DNA from: Pseudomonas sp. MRSN 12121
Lineage (GTDB): Bacteria; Pseudomonadota; Gammaproteobacteria; Pseudomonadales; Pseudomonadaceae
Length of the DNA stretch: 64,000 nt
Direction of reading: 5' to 3'
Assembly (NCBI RefSeq): GCF_000931465.1
Contig: NZ_CP010892.1
Location: 4,921,388 to 4,985,387, forward strand
Shown here: one piece after another, positions 1-9,195 of the stretch
Layout of the letters: the number at the start of each line of letters is the position of its first letter
Numbering within the stretch: position 1 is the first letter of the stretch
Program-made: the position numbers and the translations under genes
Notes under the pieces: generated by a model
The model's input: only the letters and a program-made list of their open reading frames with translations
The model's database searches: none
What the model was told of the DNA's origin: nothing

Positions 1-1182
1 ACGGCGTTCCTGGCCAGCACCGGCCACGAACTGCGCAGCCCGGCGAAGGCCTTGGCAGGGCTGCTGGAGCAGGTCCTGCAAGGCGCCGCGGACCCGCCGG
101 CGCAACAACCGCTGCTCGCAAGGGCTTATCGTACGGTCCGGCAGATGCAGGTCCTGATCGACGATACCCTGGACACCGCTCGCGTCGAATCGGGACGCCT
201 GGCGCTGACGCCCGAATGGCTGGACCCGCAGCGGCTGGTCGAAGCCATCCTCGGCGAATTCGCCGACCAGGCCCGGGAGAAAAACCTCAAGCTGCTGCCG
301 GCCTTCTCCTGCGACGCCGAGCCCCTCGAGGTGCTGCTCGATCCGCGGCGCTTCAGACAGATTCTCGGCCACCTGCTGAGCAATGCGATCCGGTTCACCG
401 AGCAGGGGCAGATCAAGGTCCGGCTCGACCTGCAGCGCGCCACGCCACAACAGCTGCAACTGACGCTACGGGTGACCGACAGTGGTATCGGCATCGACGA
501 GCAGGCGCCAGCGCAATTGGGCGAGCCCAGCGGCGAGGCCAACCCGCTGCCGAAACCCGAGGGGCCGGGGCCAGGACTGGGGCTGCGCCTCTGTCGCCAC
601 CTCTGCGAACTCATGCAAGGCACCCTGCATCTGGCCAGCCAACCGGGGATAGGTACGGAAGCCCGGGTGCAGTTGCCACTGGCCTGCCGGCCTCGACGAA
701 CGCCTGCAGCCCCCGCCGAGCCCCCCACTGCTCGCGCAGCCGATACCTCGCACGGCCTGATCGACGGCCAGCCGGCGAACCTGGGCCAGCCGCCGGCCGA
801 CCTGCAAGCGCAGCCCTGGCACAACGCATTCAGCCTGAAGGCGCTGCACAGCCTGTCCCGGGGCAAACCGCAGTTCCGCCTGCGGATCCTCAACGAGCTG
901 CTGCGTTGCAGCTATCGGGATCGCCAGCAACTGCGCGAACTGTGCGACGCCCCCTCGATCCCGGCGCTGGCGGAGCTCGCCCACAAGATCAAGGGCTCGG
1001 CCCTGATGGTCCAGGCCAGGGCACTCGAAGCGCATTGCGCGGCCCTCGAACGGGCCTGCCAGGAAGAAGCGGACCTGCCCGATCTGCTGCAGCACGGCAG
1101 TGCCCTGGAACAGGCCATGCTGATGTTCGAGCGCGCCCTGGCGTGGCAACTGGAACAGCCGGACAGCCCGGGGACATCCTGA
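1..1182 (+). CDS. Sensor histidine kinase with C-terminal Hpt domain (5' partial)
   Basis: The gene enters from the left edge in frame 1, so its sensor part is missing. The first visible codons form an H-box (FLASTGHELRSP, His at codon 9), followed by dimerisation helices and an HATPase_c domain (about codons 95-220) with N (HLLSNAIRF), G1 (DSGIGID) and G2 (GPGLGL) boxes. After a linker rich in Ala and Pro comes a helical Hpt-type domain (about 275-390) with the phospho-acceptor motif LAHKIKGSA, His at codon 328. I see no receiver domain between kinase and Hpt, so a receiver must lie upstream in the missing part or be supplied in trans. Members of this BvgS-like class relay phosphate His-Asp-His-Asp. 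The HD-GYP gene follows 212 bp downstream on the same strand. Function of the ancestor signal is unknown. Confidence 0.85.
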   Translation, partial: TAFLASTGHELRSPAKALAGLLEQVLQGAADPPAQQPLLARAYRTVRQMQVLIDDTLDTARVESGRLALTPEWLDPQRLVEAILGEFADQAREKNLKLLPAFSCDAEPLEVLLDPRRFRQILGHLLSNAIRFTEQGQIKVRLDLQRATPQQLQLTLRVTDSGIGIDEQAPAQLGEPSGEANPLPKPEGPGPGLGLRLCRHLCELMQGTLHLASQPGIGTEARVQLPLACRPRRTPAAPAEPPTARAADTSHGLIDGQPANLGQPPADLQAQPWHNAFSLKALHSLSRGKPQFRLRILNELLRCSYRDRQQLRELCDAPSIPALAELAHKIKGSALMVQARALEAHCAALERACQEEADLPDLLQHGSALEQAMLMFERALAWQLEQPDSPGTS

Positions 1183-1394
1183 CCACCGGCCGGTGCGGCG
1201 CTTCATGCACGGGCGACTTGTCAGAAAAATATCAAAAGGCCACTATCCTTTCCCTCGGTCCGGCCCCTCCCCGCCAACCGCCGTCCGGCAGTGGCCGACA
1301 GCGTCCCACGGACCGTGCGCCCAGGCACGATGCACCTGCCTTAACTATGCTGAAACGTTGAATTGCGCATCACGCGCCCCTGGAGAGAGCTGCA

Positions 1395-4343
1395 ATGCCG
1401 AGCACGCTGCCGTTCGAAAAACGCCGATTCCCTCTCCATGTGCATATCAGCGTGATGTTCACCTGCCTGCTCCTGCTGACCGGCATCGTGCTGGGCATTT
1501 TCAACTATCAGCAAACCACCCGCATCATCCTCTCCAGCAGCGAAAAACTGTTCCAGCGCATCGAGCAGGACGTGCAGCTGGACTTGAAAGCCACCTACGA
1601 ACCGATCCGCCACTTGCTCAGCCTGCTGGTGGACAACCCCGCCGTGCACGGCGCCGACCTCGACCAACGACTGGCGCTGCTCGAGCCTTTCGCGCAGTCG
1701 CTCAAGGACAACACCGAGCTGGCGTCCCTCTATGTCGGGTATGCCAACGGTGATTTCTTCATGGTCCGGCCCCTGCGCACCCAGTCCCTGAAAGTCGCTC
1801 GCCAGGCCCCCGAGGCCGCGGCCTATGAGGTCTGGAGCATCGAGCGCCACCACGGCAGCGGCCAGGCGCATTCGCAATCGCTGTTCTATGACGCCAGCCT
1901 CGCCCTCCTCGGCCGCCGCGACAACACCGCGGAAACCTACGATCCGACGGCCCGCAACTGGTTTGCCGACGCCCAGGCCGGAACCGACCAGATCACCACG
2001 CAGCCCTATGTGTTTTTCTCCACCCGCAACGTCGGCACCACCCTCGCCCGACGCAGCGACGCTGGCGCGGTCATGGGCGCCGACCTGACCCTGGAACAAC
2101 TGTCGGCCACCCTGGCCAAGCACCGGGTCACGCCCAGCACCGAGATCGCCCTGGTGGATGGCGACGGCAATGCGGTGGCCTACCCCGATGCCCGCCGCCT
2201 GATCGTCGAGGCCCAGAGTGCCCGGCTGATCCGCGCCAACGACCTGAACCCGGCGCTCGACGCGTTGCTCCAGGGCAAGGCCCGGGGCAATCGTCTGCGG
2301 CTCGCGGAGCGCCAGTGGATCGTTGCCAGCAGCCATCTGCAGGAAGGCGGCCCGCAGGGGTTGCAACTGGCACTGCTGGTGCCCGAGGACGAGTTGCTGG
2401 TGGATGCCTATCGCCTGCGCTGGCAAGGGGCGCTGATCACCCTGGGCATTCTGTTGCTGTGCCTGCCGCTCGGCTGGTTGACCTCGCGCGCGCTGGTCAG
2501 GCCGTTGCGCGCCCTGGTGCAGGAAGCCGACGCCATCCGCAGCTTCGACTTCGACTACCCCTTGACCCGTCGCTCGCCCGTGCTGGAAGTCGACCAGTTG
2601 AGCCTGTCGATGGCGCGCATGAAGGACACCCTCGCCAGCTTTTTCGAGATCACCGCCAGCCTGTCCGCGGAAACCCGCTTCGAACCGCTGCTGGAACGGG
2701 TGCTGTCCGAAACCGTGAAGATCGGCCAGGCCCAGGCCGGGCTGATCTACCTGCGGGAAAACGAAGGCACGGGCCTGGAGCCCTACGGCCTGATCGTCGC
2801 CGATGAGGTTCGCGACCTGCGGGCATTCGACATCCAGGCCCGGGATCCCCGGGACGACACCGGCCCGGACTGGCTGCGCCAATTGAGCGACAGCGAGAAC
2901 GTGGTCACCACCCTGGGGTTCGAGCAGGCCGCCGACCTGCAAAGCGTGCTGCTGGCGATGAACTGCCCCAGCGTGCACCTGATCGGCATCCGCCTGCACA
3001 ATCGCCACGACGAAACCGTCGGCATCCTCGTCCTGCTCCTGGCCGACAGCGGCCAGGAGCAGGACCTGGACAAGCTGCGCCCGGACCGCATCGCGTTCCT
3101 GCAGGCGGTTTCCGGCGCCGCGGCGGTGAGCATCGAAAGCCAGCGCCTGCAGAACCGGCAAAAGCAATTGCTCGACTCGTTCATCCAGTTGCTGGCCGGC
3201 GCGATCGATGCCAAGAGCCCCTACACCGGCGGACATTGCCAGCGAGTCCCGGCCCTGACCCTGATGCTCGCCCAGGCCGCGGCGGCCAGCCAGAAACCGG
3301 CGTTCAGCGCCTACCACCCCACCGAGGACGAATGGGAGGCGCTGCACATCGCCGCCTGGCTACACGACTGCGGCAAGGTCACCACCCCCGAATACGTGGT
3401 GGACAAGGCCACCAAGCTGGAAACCCTGAATGACCGCATCCACGAGGTCCGCACCCGCTTCGAGGTGCTCAAGCGCGATGTCTGGATCGACTATTGGCAG
3501 GCGCGCGCCGAGGGTGGCGACGAACCGTCCCTGGCGGCGGCCCGCGACGCCGAGCTGGCCGCGCTGGACGACGACTTCGCCTTTATCGCTCGCTGCAACC
3601 TGGGCGGCGAGACCATGGCCGAGGCCGACCTGCAACGGCTGGACCGGGTGGCCCGGCGGACCTGGAGCCGGACGCTGGACGATCGCCTGGGCGTGTCCTG
3701 GGAAGAAAACCGCCGCCAGGAACGCACGCCCGCGCCGACCTTGCCCGTCACTGAACAGCTGCTGGCCGACAAGCCCGAACACCTGATCCAGCGCGACCCC
3801 GCCGAACTGATCCCGGAGGACAACCCCTGGGGCTTCAAGCTCGATGTGCCGGCCTGCAAGTACAACCGCGGCGAGCTGTACAACCTGAGCATCAGCCGGG
3901 GCACCCTGACCCGCGAAGAGCGCTACGTGATCAACCATCACATGGTGCAGACCATCCTGATGCTCAGCCGCCTGCCCTTCCCCAGCCACTTGAACACCAT
4001 CGCCGAGATCGCCGGCGGCCACCACGAGAAAATGGACGGCACCGGCTACCCCAAAAAACTGAAGCGCGAGCAGATGAGCCTGCCGGCGCGGATGATCGCC
4101 ATCGCCGATATCTTCGAAGCGCTGACGGCCGCGGACCGCCCCTACAAGAAGGGCAAGACCCTGAGCGAAGCGCTGGGCATCATGGCGACCATGTGCCGCA
4201 GTGCCCATATCGATCCGGAGCTGTTCGAGCTGTTTATCCAGAGCAGGATCTACCAGCAGTACGCCGAGCGGTTCATGGAACCGCAGCAGATCGATGAAAT
4301 AGACCCCGAGGGCTTGCTGGACAAGGCCGGGCTCAGGGTCTGA
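1395..4343 (+). CDS. Membrane HD-GYP phosphohydrolase with Cache, HAMP and GAF domains
   Basis: This 982-residue protein has a TM helix near residues 15-37, a periplasmic Cache-like sensor to about 340, a second TM at about 345-365, a HAMP linker, a GAF-like domain (about 435-590) and a C-terminal HD-GYP domain. The HD pair is His657-Asp658 in WLHDCGK, and the distal motif HHEKMDGTGYP spans 876-886. HD-GYP enzymes hydrolyse cyclic di-GMP (some 3',3'-cGAMP). Here the HD and GYP motifs are about 220 residues apart, far more than in the usual domain, because of an insert containing charged helices and a segment NPWGFKLDVPACKYNRGELYNLSI before the normal LTREE helix. The start ATG follows a GGAGAG ribosome site. 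It may be paired with the kinase upstream. Catalytic activity is inferred, not certain, because of the insertion. Confidence 0.88.
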   Translation: MPSTLPFEKRRFPLHVHISVMFTCLLLLTGIVLGIFNYQQTTRIILSSSEKLFQRIEQDVQLDLKATYEPIRHLLSLLVDNPAVHGADLDQRLALLEPFAQSLKDNTELASLYVGYANGDFFMVRPLRTQSLKVARQAPEAAAYEVWSIERHHGSGQAHSQSLFYDASLALLGRRDNTAETYDPTARNWFADAQAGTDQITTQPYVFFSTRNVGTTLARRSDAGAVMGADLTLEQLSATLAKHRVTPSTEIALVDGDGNAVAYPDARRLIVEAQSARLIRANDLNPALDALLQGKARGNRLRLAERQWIVASSHLQEGGPQGLQLALLVPEDELLVDAYRLRWQGALITLGILLLCLPLGWLTSRALVRPLRALVQEADAIRSFDFDYPLTRRSPVLEVDQLSLSMARMKDTLASFFEITASLSAETRFEPLLERVLSETVKIGQAQAGLIYLRENEGTGLEPYGLIVADEVRDLRAFDIQARDPRDDTGPDWLRQLSDSENVVTTLGFEQAADLQSVLLAMNCPSVHLIGIRLHNRHDETVGILVLLLADSGQEQDLDKLRPDRIAFLQAVSGAAAVSIESQRLQNRQKQLLDSFIQLLAGAIDAKSPYTGGHCQRVPALTLMLAQAAAASQKPAFSAYHPTEDEWEALHIAAWLHDCGKVTTPEYVVDKATKLETLNDRIHEVRTRFEVLKRDVWIDYWQARAEGGDEPSLAAARDAELAALDDDFAFIARCNLGGETMAEADLQRLDRVARRTWSRTLDDRLGVSWEENRRQERTPAPTLPVTEQLLADKPEHLIQRDPAELIPEDNPWGFKLDVPACKYNRGELYNLSISRGTLTREERYVINHHMVQTILMLSRLPFPSHLNTIAEIAGGHHEKMDGTGYPKKLKREQMSLPARMIAIADIFEALTAADRPYKKGKTLSEALGIMATMCRSAHIDPELFELFIQSRIYQQYAERFMEPQQIDEIDPEGLLDKAGLRV

Positions 4344-4349
4344 AGGGGT

Positions 4350-4832
4350 TCAGCAAGCGCTCAGGCGCAGGAAGATCGCCGCCAGCCGTTCGATGCCGGC
4401 CTGGTCTTCGAGGGTGAACCGGGCCAGCTTCGGGCTGTCCAGGTCCAGCACGCCGATCAGCCGGCCGTCCTTGACCAGCGGCACCACCAACTCGCTGTTG
4501 GACGCACTGTCGCAGGCGATATGCCCGGGGAACGCATGCACATCCTCGACCCGCTGGGTCTGCCGACTCGCCGCGGCCGCCCCGCACACGCCACGCCCGA
4601 AGGGAATGCGCACGCAGGCGATCTGGCCCTGGAACGGCCCGAGCACCAGTTCCTCGTTGCGGTTGAGGTAGAAACCGGCCCAGTTCAGGTCGTCCAGCTG
4701 GTTGAAGAGGAACGCCGAGAACTGCGCCGCGTTGGCGATGAAATCGCGCTCGTCGGCCAGCAGCGACTCCAGCTGGGCGCACAGCAAGGCATAGCCGTCC
4801 AGGCCCTTGCCCGTGTTCTGCAGATCGATCAT
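4350..4832 (-). CDS. msrC: Free methionine-(R)-sulfoxide reductase (GAF domain, fRMsr)
   Basis: A 160-residue single GAF-domain cytosolic protein. The three cysteines of the fRMsr family are present at Cys73, Cys83 and Cys107. Their spacing (10 and 24) equals that of E. coli YebR/MsrC (Cys84, 94, 118). The family reduces free L-methionine-R-sulfoxide with thioredoxin. The ATG at 4832 overlaps the stop codon of the upstream ATPase gene (ATGA), so the two are translationally coupled. The ORF reads further upstream into the ATPase gene, but that extension has no family similarity. Function is well supported by the cysteine pattern. Confidence 0.88.
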   Translation of the reverse strand: MIDLQNTGKGLDGYALLCAQLESLLADERDFIANAAQFSAFLFNQLDDLNWAGFYLNRNEELVLGPFQGQIACVRIPFGRGVCGAAAASRQTQRVEDVHAFPGHIACDSASNSELVVPLVKDGRLIGVLDLDSPKLARFTLEDQAGIERLAAIFLRLSAC

Positions 4833-5719
4833 GGTTTTTGCTCCAGCAACTGCAAGCCGACCCAGTAGCGGGCGAACTGATACGCGCAACGACCGTTGCG
4901 ATTGCCGCGGCCGGTGGCCCAGCGCACGGCGAGGATGTCCAGGGCTTCGTCCCGTTGCCATTGCAGGCCGGCCTTTTTCCCCAACTCGCCGATCCAGTGT
5001 TCGACCACGTTCAGGTAATGCTCCTGGGTGAATGGATAGAACGACAGCCACAGGCCAAAACGGTCCGACAGGGCAATCTTGTCTTCCACCGCCTCGCTCG
5101 GGTGCAGCTCGCCGTCGACGCGCTTCCAGTTCTCGTTGTCGCTTTCCTTCTCGGGCACCAGGTGCCGGCGGTTCGACGTGGCGTACAGCAGCACGTTATC
5201 CGGCGCCTGCTCCAGCGAACCGTCGAGCACGCTCTTGAGCACCCGGTAGTCGCCCTCGCCCGACTCGAACGACAGGTCGTCGCAGAACAGCACGAAGCGC
5301 TGCGGCAGCTTGATCAGTTGCTCCACCACCCGCGGCAGGTCGGCCAGGTGATCGCGTTCGATTTCGATCAGGCGCAGGCCCTGCCCGGCGTATTCGGCCA
5401 GCAGCGCCCGGACCAGGGACGATTTGCCGGTGCCGCGCGAACCCCACAGCAAGGCGTGGTTGGCCGGCAGGCCGTCGAGAAACTGCCGGGTATTGCGCCC
5501 CAGTTGCTCGCGCTGGTTATCGACGCCGATCAGGTCGGACAGGCGCATATCCAGGCTGACCTCCAGCGGCAGCAGAAAACCGCTGCGGCCTTCGCGCTGC
5601 CAGCGCGCGGCCAGGCACCGGGTCCAGTCGATGTCTTGTCGCGGCGTGGGCAGCAACGGCTCGATACGCGCCAGAACCGCATCGGCGCGTTCAAGAAAAG
5701 CATTCAATCGAGATTCCAC
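4829..5719 (-). CDS. DUF815 P-loop ATPase
   Basis: A 296-residue soluble AAA-type ATPase of the DUF815 family. The Walker A motif is WGSRGTGKSSL, the Walker B-like strand is RFVLFCDDLSFE, and YATSNRRHLVPE resembles a sensor-1 segment. I chose the GTG at 5719 (VESRLNAF) because GAGGAG sits 6-7 bases upstream. The ATG at 5758 would add 13 residues without a ribosome site. The family's substrate is not known, and the name describes sequence only. It is the first gene of a two-gene operon with the sulfoxide reductase and is transcribed divergently from the SagS-like kinase. Confidence 0.85.
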   Translation of the reverse strand: MESRLNAFLERADAVLARIEPLLPTPRQDIDWTRCLAARWQREGRSGFLLPLEVSLDMRLSDLIGVDNQREQLGRNTRQFLDGLPANHALLWGSRGTGKSSLVRALLAEYAGQGLRLIEIERDHLADLPRVVEQLIKLPQRFVLFCDDLSFESGEGDYRVLKSVLDGSLEQAPDNVLLYATSNRRHLVPEKESDNENWKRVDGELHPSEAVEDKIALSDRFGLWLSFYPFTQEHYLNVVEHWIGELGKKAGLQWQRDEALDILAVRWATGRGNRNGRCAYQFARYWVGLQLLEQKP

Positions 5720-5868
5720 GACTTCTCCTCGGGCAGGTTCACGGTAATGATGTCGCACTCAGACGAAACGACCCTCGATGCGTCCGGTCTACCGCAAGCG
5801 AACGGCGCCGGTCCGTGCCGGCCCGTACTGATGATCAGCTATGCTTGCCCAGCGAAGGGAAACGGAAA

Positions 5869-8205
5869 TTGGCTCGACACCCCATGGACATCAAATTCAC
5901 CAACCGCCTGTCTTACAAGCAAGCCAGGCTCACCGTGCTGGTCGGTTTTGTCCTGGCGACGGCGCTCAGTCTGGTGCAGATCGGCATCGATTATGCCAGT
6001 GAAGACGCCTCCATCAACCGTGAAATCAACGCCCTCCTGGAAATCAGCCACAATCCGGCCTCGCGTATCGCCTACAACATCGATGCCGAACTCGCCCAGG
6101 AACTCACCCTCGGGCTGCTGCGCTCGCCCGCGATCATCGGCGCCCGGCTGATCGACAACAACGACACCCTGCTGGCCAATGTCTCCCGGCCGCCCCAGCA
6201 AAGCCCCTACCGGATGCTCAGCGACTTCCTGTTCGGCGCCAAGCGCGAGTTCCAGGACCGTCTGTACCTCGACCACCTGCCCTCCGAATCCCTCGGCGTG
6301 CTGCACCTGGAAGTCGACACCTATGCGTTCGGCAGCCGCTTCCTGCGCCGCGCCGAGATCACCCTGCTCAATGGTTTCGTCCGCAGCCTGATCCTGACCG
6401 GGCTACTCCTGGCGCTGTTCTACGTGATGCTGACCAAGCCCCTGGTCGGGGTCATCCGCGAACTCAGCGGGCGCGATCCGCGCAGCCCCGACCAGCCGCG
6501 GCTGGACTTCCCGCCCAACCACGAACAGGACGAGATCGGGGTGCTGGTCAAGGTCGCCAACCAGCAGTTCGACAACATGGCCACCGAAATCCAGCAGCGA
6601 CGCAACGCCGAGAACCGCCTGACCGATTACCTCGGTCAGCTGGAAAACATCGTTTCGGCGCGCACCACCGAGCTCAAGGCGATCAACGACCGCCTGAGCC
6701 AGTCCAACGAAGAGCTGGAAATCGCCCGTAGCACCGCCCTCGACATGGCCCAGGCGCGGGCCGCGTTCCTGGCCAACATGAGCCATGAGATCCGCACGCC
6801 GCTCAACGGCCTGCTGGGCATGATCGCCCTGTCGCTGGACAGCCCGCTGAACGCCGAGCAGCGCCAACAGCTGTCCATCGCCCACGACTCGGGCAAGGTG
6901 CTGGTGGAATTGCTCAACGATATTCTCGACATGTCCAAGTTCGACGCCGGCCAGTTGGAACTGGAGCGCATCCCCTTCGATCTCGGGGTGCTGGTGGAAG
7001 ACACCGCCAACCTGCTGTCGCAGAATGCGGCGCCGAGCGTCGAGCTGGCCTGCCTGATCGCGCCGGACTTCCCGGCGCTGGTGCTCGGCGACCCCACGCG
7101 CGTGCGGCAGATCGTCAGCAACCTGCTGTCCAACGCCCTCAAGTTCACCCGCTTCGGCCGGGTCGATGTGCGCCTGCGCGCACTCGACGACGGGGTCAGG
7201 ATCGAGGTCTGCGACACCGGCATCGGTATCGCCCGCGAGGCCCAGGTGAAAATCTTCCAGCCCTATACCCAGGCGGGCGCCGGGATCACCCGGCAATACG
7301 GCGGCACCGGCCTGGGCCTGGCGCTCACCTACAACCTCTGCGAGGCCATGCAGGGCCGGCTAAGCATCAGCTCGGAAGTCGGCTTCGGCAGCCAGTTCTG
7401 CGCCGACCTGCCGCTGCCCTGCCATGCCCCCGCCGTCGCCCCGCCGCCCCTGCGCGGCCAGGTGCTGGCCATTACCGCCGAAAGCAGCGGCCTGGCTGAA
7501 TTGCTGAGCGTGCAGTTGCCGGCCTGGGGGCTGGAATACCGGCGCTTCGACCTCGGCGAATCACTGGTCGGGCTCACGCCGGACCTGCTGATCACCGACT
7601 GCCCCGAGTGCCTGTTCGGCCTGCGCCCGACCCTGGCCGCGCCGATCCTGCTGGTCACCGCCTATGGCAGCTTCCTGCCCAGCGAAGAAGCCAGCGCCCT
7701 GGCGCCCCTGCAGCAACAGGCCCGGCCGCTGGCGCGCAACGCCCTGTACCAGACCCTGCGCCGGGCCCTGTCGGCCGAGACCGCGGTGATCAACGAGGCC
7801 CAGCTGGAAACCCTGGCCCCTCAGCGACGCGCCTTCATCCTGCTGGTGGAAGACAACCCAGTGAACCAGCTGGTGGCCAAAGGCATGTTGAGCAAACTGG
7901 GCTGCGAAGTGACGGTCGCCTCCCAAGGCGCGGAAGCCCTGGACGTGCTGGAGCACCAACATTTCGACCTGGTCCTGATGGACTGCAACATGCCGGTGAT
8001 GGACGGCTACGAGGCCAGCCGGCAGATCCGCCGCAGCGGCCGCTGGCCGGACCTGCCAATCGTGGCCCTGACCGCCAATGCCATGCCCGAAGAGCGCGAA
8101 CGCTGCCGGGCCGCGGGGATGAACGACTACCTGGCCAAGCCCTTCCGCCGGGAAGAACTGATCGCCCTGCTGGAGCTCTGGGTGCCGATTACGACAGCGC
8201 TTTGA
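5869..8205 (+). CDS. sagS: SagS-like hybrid sensor histidine kinase/response regulator
   Basis: A hybrid kinase of 778 residues. It has TM helices at about 20-40 and 168-188 bounding a periplasmic region, then a HAMP-like/coiled-coil segment, HisKA with MSHEIRTP (His306), HATPase_c (N box NLLSNALKF, G boxes DTGIGIA and GGTGLGLAL), a degenerate receiver-like stretch, and a C-terminal receiver with Asp705 in LMDCNMPVMDG and the conserved Lys in AKPF. Its position next to a gpx-ospR pair matches PA2824 (SagS, attachment/biofilm switch, partner of HptB) as I remember it. The start is uncertain: TTG at 5869 has AAGGGA 8 bases upstream, while ATG at 5884 (MDIKFTNR) has none. Its 3' end overlaps ospR by 17 bp, convergently. 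Confidence 0.85.
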   Translation: MARHPMDIKFTNRLSYKQARLTVLVGFVLATALSLVQIGIDYASEDASINREINALLEISHNPASRIAYNIDAELAQELTLGLLRSPAIIGARLIDNNDTLLANVSRPPQQSPYRMLSDFLFGAKREFQDRLYLDHLPSESLGVLHLEVDTYAFGSRFLRRAEITLLNGFVRSLILTGLLLALFYVMLTKPLVGVIRELSGRDPRSPDQPRLDFPPNHEQDEIGVLVKVANQQFDNMATEIQQRRNAENRLTDYLGQLENIVSARTTELKAINDRLSQSNEELEIARSTALDMAQARAAFLANMSHEIRTPLNGLLGMIALSLDSPLNAEQRQQLSIAHDSGKVLVELLNDILDMSKFDAGQLELERIPFDLGVLVEDTANLLSQNAAPSVELACLIAPDFPALVLGDPTRVRQIVSNLLSNALKFTRFGRVDVRLRALDDGVRIEVCDTGIGIAREAQVKIFQPYTQAGAGITRQYGGTGLGLALTYNLCEAMQGRLSISSEVGFGSQFCADLPLPCHAPAVAPPPLRGQVLAITAESSGLAELLSVQLPAWGLEYRRFDLGESLVGLTPDLLITDCPECLFGLRPTLAAPILLVTAYGSFLPSEEASALAPLQQQARPLARNALYQTLRRALSAETAVINEAQLETLAPQRRAFILLVEDNPVNQLVAKGMLSKLGCEVTVASQGAEALDVLEHQHFDLVLMDCNMPVMDGYEASRQIRRSGRWPDLPIVALTANAMPEERERCRAAGMNDYLAKPFRREELIALLELWVPITTAL

Positions 8206-8650
8206 TCTGGGCCAGCAGGCGGTCCAGGCCATCGCGCAACTCATTCAAGCCATCGAGATCGACACCGCTGTCGCACAACAGCGCCGCCTTGAGTGGCGGC
8301 ACCCGATCGCGCAGGGCCAGGCCGGCCGGCGTCAGGCTCAGGTGCACCTCGCGCTCGTCGCGCAACGAGCGCTGGCGCTGTACCCAGTGCAATTGTTCCA
8401 GGCGCTTGAGCAGCGGCGTCAGGGTGCCGGAGTCCAGCGCCAGGCGTTCCCCCAGCGCCTTGACCGTCGGCAGCTCGGGCGGGGTGGCCTGCCATTCCCA
8501 GAGCACCAGCATCACCAGGTACTGCGGATAGGTCAGCCCCAACTGATCGAGCATCGGCTTGTAGCCGCGCACCACGGCCCGCGAGGCGGCGTACAGCTTG
8601 AAGCACAGCTGACTGTCGAGTTTCAGCGAATCGGCGGACAAGTCGGTCAT
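8189..8650 (-). CDS. ospR: MarR/OhrR-family redox regulator (OspR type)
   Basis: A 153-residue winged-helix regulator. The sensing cysteine of OhrR proteins is at Cys16 in LDSQLCFKLY, followed by the family signature LTYPQYLVMLVLWE. A second cysteine, Cys126, is near the C terminus, so a two-Cys disulfide mechanism is possible. The wing has the RSLRDERE pattern. The start ATG at 8650 overlaps the stop of the glutathione peroxidase gene (ATGA), so the pair is one operon. OspR in P. aeruginosa represses the adjacent gpx and itself under reducing conditions. The same role is inferred here from context and from the palindrome upstream of gpx. Confidence 0.87.
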   Translation of the reverse strand: MTDLSADSLKLDSQLCFKLYAASRAVVRGYKPMLDQLGLTYPQYLVMLVLWEWQATPPELPTVKALGERLALDSGTLTPLLKRLEQLHWVQRQRSLRDEREVHLSLTPAGLALRDRVPPLKAALLCDSGVDLDGLNELRDGLDRLLAQIKALS

Positions 8651-9132
8651 TTGAGCAGGGCTTCGATCTCGCGAGTCAGGTCCTGAGGCTTGGTGGCCGG
8701 GGCAAAACGCTTGACCAGCGAGCCGTCCTTGCCGATCAGGAACTTGGTGAAGTTCCACTTGATGCCCTGGGAACCCAGGACACCCGGTGCGCGTTTTTTC
8801 AGTTGCACGAACAGTGGGTGCGCCCCGGCGCCGTTGACCTCGATCTTCTTGAACAGCGGGAAGCTGACCCCGTAGTTCAGCTCGCAGAACTCGGAAATCG
8901 CCCCTTCGTTGCCCGGCTCCTGCTTGCCGAACTGGTTGCAGGGAAAGCCCAGGACCACCAGACCCTGGTCCTTGTAGGTCTGCCACAGTTCTTCCAGGCC
9001 CTTGTACTGCGGGGTGAAACCGCACTTGCTCGCGGTGTTGACCACCAGCACCGCCTTGCCGGCGAAGTCGGCCAGGGTTTTCTGCTCGCCCTTGATGGTA
9101 GTGCACGGAATGTTCAGCAGGGTATCGCTCAT
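8647..9132 (-). CDS. gpx: Glutathione peroxidase family thiol peroxidase
   Basis: A 161-residue cytosolic peroxidase. The peroxidatic Cys37 lies in NTASKCGFTPQ. The Gln and Trp of the catalytic tetrad are in FPCNQFGKQEP and KWNFTKF, both family motifs. Bacterial members usually reduce H2O2 or alkyl hydroperoxides with thioredoxin. The gene is first in the operon with ospR and has the palindromic putative operator in its upstream region (9176-9195). Which hydroperoxide is the physiological substrate cannot be told from sequence. Confidence 0.92.
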   Translation of the reverse strand: MSDTLLNIPCTTIKGEQKTLADFAGKAVLVVNTASKCGFTPQYKGLEELWQTYKDQGLVVLGFPCNQFGKQEPGNEGAISEFCELNYGVSFPLFKKIEVNGAGAHPLFVQLKKRAPGVLGSQGIKWNFTKFLIGKDGSLVKRFAPATKPQDLTREIEALLK

Positions 9133-9175
9133 GGCACGGACTCCAGATCTGAGGTGCGCTAAAAATAGCGACCAA

Positions 9176-9195
9176 TTAAATTGTGTGCAATCTAA
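9176..9195. promoter_or_regulatory. Putative OspR operator, near-perfect palindrome
   Basis: The 20-bp sequence TTAAATTGTGTGCAATCTAA is an inverted repeat: arms TTAAATTG and CAATCTAA differ from perfect symmetry at one position around a 4-base centre. It lies 44-63 bp upstream of the gpx start in an AT-rich stretch, the expected place for an autoregulated OhrR-class operator. The arms resemble AT-rich OhrR sites in other bacteria. Binding is inferred. Confidence 0.6.

Noticed and set aside
1341..3347. Long open frame on the minus strand opposite the HD-GYP gene
   Set aside because: It has a Gln/Gly/Ala/Arg-biased composition with no domain and follows from the high GC third positions of the real gene on the other strand.
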